In this document: positions 14,580 to 15,975 of the stretch, piece by piece
How positions within the stretch are numbered: position 1 is the first letter of the stretch
How the letters are laid out: each line of letters opens with the position of its first letter
Origin: JAKZSU01 sp047517485
GTDB taxonomy: Bacteria; Pseudomonadota; Alphaproteobacteria; UBA7887
DNA length: 15,975 bases
Direction of reading: 5' to 3'
NCBI GenBank assembly: GCA_047517485.1
Contig: JAKZSU010000108.1
Span: 1 to 15,975 of the forward strand
Notes under the pieces: model-generated
Told to the model about the DNA's origin: nothing
The model's input: the letters and a program-made list of their open reading frames with translations, nothing else
The model's database searches: none
Program-made: the position numbers and the translations under genes

Positions 14580-15776
14580 ATGAAATTTGAAACGCGAAGC
14601 CGATTGCTCAGCACGACGGTGGTTCCGTTCGTGATCGGGCTCGGCTTGATCGCGTCGGGCTGCGCGGACGGCGCGGCGAAGACGTGCGGCGCCTGTACCG
14701 CGGCCGCCTGCAAGGCGTGCGGCGGCTGCAACCCTTGCGCCGGCTGTAACCCGTGTGGTGGGTGCAATCCCTGCGCGGCAAAAGGCTGCAACCCGTGCGG
14801 CGGATGCAACCCGTGCGCGGCCAAGGGGTGCAATCCCTGCGGCGGCTGCAATCCGTGCGGCGCCTGCAATCCGTGCGGCGGCGGCTGCGGTGCCAGCGCC
14901 GTCACCGAATGCGTGGTCCCGCGCGTGGCGTGCAATCCGTGCGCCGCGAAAGCCTGTAACCCTTGCGGCGGCTGCAATCCTTGCGGCGGCTGTAATCCCT
15001 GTGCGGCGAACGCCTGCAACCCGTGCGGCGGATGTAATCCGTGCGCGGCAAATGCTTGCAACCCCTGCGGCGGATGCAATCCGTGTGCGGCGAAGGCCTG
15101 TAATCCCTGCGGCGGGTGCAATCCCTGCGCCGCGAAGGCCTGTAACCCGTGCGGCGGATGTAACCCGTGCGCGGCGAAGGCCTGCAACCCCTGCGGCGGG
15201 TGCAACCCGTGCGGCGGGTGCAACCCGTGCGGCGGCTGCAATCCGTGCGGCGGCTGCAATCCGTGCGGCGCCGGCGGCGGGGTGACGCTCACCGACGCCG
15301 AATCGCGCGATGCCTACGCCTGCGCCAAGTCGGCGATGGCGGGAGCCTACAGCCGCTCCGGCGTCGATGCCGCGCGGCAATTCACCGCCTGGACCAATTA
15401 TGCCACCTCGCCCTATGTGTCGGGCACCCATGGCGGACGCTACGTCAACAACTACGCCAATCTGGCGGGGTCCACCTACGCTCGCTACGAGGATGCCGGC
15501 ACCATGCGCAAGGGAACGGTCCTCGCCAAGGACAGCTTCTCGGTCAACGGCAAGGGCAAGGTGGTGATCGGGCCGCTGTTCCTGATGGCCAAAATGGGCT
15601 CGGGCTTCAACACCGGCACCCTCGATTGGCAATATCAGATGGTGATGCCCGACGGCGCCGTCTTCGGCACCACCAATGGTCCGGGTTCGGCCCGGGTGCA
15701 GTTCTGCGCCGACTGTCACAACGCGATGGCCGACCAGGACGGGCTTTGGCTCCTGCCCGAGGAGTACAGGCGCTAA
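14580..15776 (+). CDS. CNPC-repeat lipoprotein with C-terminal cytochrome P460-like c-heme domain
   Basis: A 398-residue predicted envelope lipoprotein. A signal segment (about 10-27) ends in LIASGC, so Cys28 would be lipidated. Residues 36-229 are a Cys-rich array with 25 CNPC motifs in hexads (CNPCGG) and octads (CNPCAAK/N plus G or A), broken once at about 100-117. Residues 234-398 resemble cytochrome P460 family domains: RKGTVLAKDSF, GPLFLMAKMGSGFN, DWQYQMVMPDG and a CADCH heme c site at 376-380. The protein has 60 Cys in all, about 15%. P460 enzymes oxidise hydroxylamine or NO, or act as c' cytochromes; the Cys array suggests metal binding or thiol redox chemistry, which is inference. 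AGGGGAG at 14563-14569 supports the ATG. It is divergent from gabD and appears monocistronic. I cannot tell which lysine, if any, cross-links the heme. Confidence 0.85.
   Translation: MKFETRSRLLSTTVVPFVIGLGLIASGCADGAAKTCGACTAAACKACGGCNPCAGCNPCGGCNPCAAKGCNPCGGCNPCAAKGCNPCGGCNPCGACNPCGGGCGASAVTECVVPRVACNPCAAKACNPCGGCNPCGGCNPCAANACNPCGGCNPCAANACNPCGGCNPCAAKACNPCGGCNPCAAKACNPCGGCNPCAAKACNPCGGCNPCGGCNPCGGCNPCGGCNPCGAGGGVTLTDAESRDAYACAKSAMAGAYSRSGVDAARQFTAWTNYATSPYVSGTHGGRYVNNYANLAGSTYARYEDAGTMRKGTVLAKDSFSVNGKGKVVIGPLFLMAKMGSGFNTGTLDWQYQMVMPDGAVFGTTNGPGSARVQFCADCHNAMADQDGLWLLPEEYRR
14727..15266 (+). repeat. In-frame tandem repeat array encoding 25 CNPC motifs
   Basis: The array is built from an 18-bp unit (CNPCGG) and a 24-bp unit (CNPCAAKA or variants). 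They often combine into a 42-bp, 14-residue supra-unit: two copies at residues 56-83 and four tandem copies at 15015-15182. Five consecutive 18-bp units follow at 15183-15272, differing by only one or two bases from unit to unit. Elsewhere copies differ mainly at synonymous positions (AAC/AAT, CCG/CCC/CCT, TGC/TGT, GGC/GGG/GGA), so the protein sequence is better conserved than the DNA. Confidence 0.95.
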
Positions 15777-15800
15777 GTCAGCGCCGCTCGAAAGAAGGCC

Positions 15801-15816
15801 TCCCGCTCGGGCGGGA
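15801..15816 (+). other. Hairpin downstream of the P460-like gene
   Basis: TCCCGC and GCGGGA form a perfect 6-bp stem around a TCGG tetraloop, 24 bases after the stop codon. No T tract follows, so termination is uncertain. Confidence 0.35.
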
Positions 15817-15853
15817 TCGGATTGGCCGGCGGCCCGCCACACCCGCCGTCCAA

Positions 15854-15882
15854 GAGGGACAGTCCCCCTCGACTTGTCCCTC
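15854..15882. repeat. Inverted repeat GAGGGACA...TGTCCCTC
   Basis: GAGGGACA (15854-15861) and TGTCCCTC (15875-15882) are perfect 8-base arms around a 13-base loop that contains AGTCCCCCT. The GGGACAGTCCCC-like wording resembles dispersed intergenic palindromes seen in many GC-rich genomes. Only one copy is present in this window. Confidence 0.5.
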
Positions 15883-15890
15883 AGCGCCTA

Positions 15891-15916
15891 GGGGCGGCGA
15901 CTCCGGTCGCCGCCCC
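15891..15916 (+). terminator. Strong GC-rich hairpin, possible terminator of the P460-like gene
   Basis: GGGGCGGCGAC (15891-15901) and GTCGCCGCCCC (15906-15916) form a perfect 11-bp stem with a TCCG tetraloop. This is the strongest hairpin noticed in the window. It is followed by ATTCCTG rather than a T run, so it may act as a terminator, a 3' mRNA stabiliser or both. The remaining bases to the window end show no gene I can support. Confidence 0.5.
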
Positions 15917-15975
15917 ATTCCTGTGCGGTTCTGCGGCCTCTCTCGTTCCGACTAATACCAAGGGTGGTTAATAAT

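Noticed and set aside
14550..15842. 430- and 243-codon minus-strand frames opposite the CNPC gene, with repeats such as HGLQPP or ARVA
   Set aside because: Their repeats are the mirror of the CNPC-coding repeat. The plus frame has an SD, a signal peptide, a heme motif and synonymous variation, so it is the real gene.

Overview
The window looks like chromosomal DNA of a GC-rich Gram-negative bacterium, most likely an alphaproteobacterium. This is inferred from high third-position GC, Sec and lipoprotein signal peptides, class III nucleotide cyclases, an AGPS-like FAD oxidase and a GabD/glutathione-reductase pair. No rRNA, tRNA, transposase, integrase or CRISPR array is visible. No gene-free stretch exceeds 300 bases; the longest is the 247-bp divergent region 14333-14579.

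Layout. 1-183: possibly the tail of an upstream gene. 184-945 (+): an SDR dehydrogenase. 1031-4670 (+): a LivK-type periplasmic binding protein whose stop overlaps the start of a two-TM, HAMP-containing class III nucleotide cyclase. No permease or ATPase gene is present, so the pair looks like a ligand-sensing signalling unit. 4688-5614 (-): a quinone-oxidoreductase-like MDR protein, convergent with the cyclase. 5745-7670 (-): a second cyclase fused to a TM segment, a TolB/FlgO-like domain and TPRs. It is visibly AT-richer than its neighbours and has its own promoter-like and terminator-like signals. It lies between two copies of a 50-bp sequence, one of which is the 3' end of the next gene. 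7810-9804 (-): a tightly overlapping three-gene operon made of a MotA/TolQ/ExbB-like channel, an ExbD-like single-TM subunit with an unusual beta-rich outer domain, and a two-TM protein. 9897-14332 (-): gabD, gor and an AGPS-like FAD oxidase, a probable operon. 14580-15776 (+): a predicted lipoprotein with 25 CNPC motifs fused to a cytochrome P460-like c-heme domain.

How the genes may work together. Two themes are second-messenger signalling (two unrelated-architecture cyclases, one paired with a binding protein) and redox or aldehyde metabolism (SDR, MDR, GabD, Gor, FAD oxidase, P460-like heme protein). The most unusual object is the Cys-ladder/P460 lipoprotein. The next most interesting are the binding-protein/cyclase pair with its duplicated sensor module, the ExbB/ExbD-like operon, and the 50-bp duplication suggesting that the TPR cyclase gene was inserted into a formerly continuous four-gene operon.
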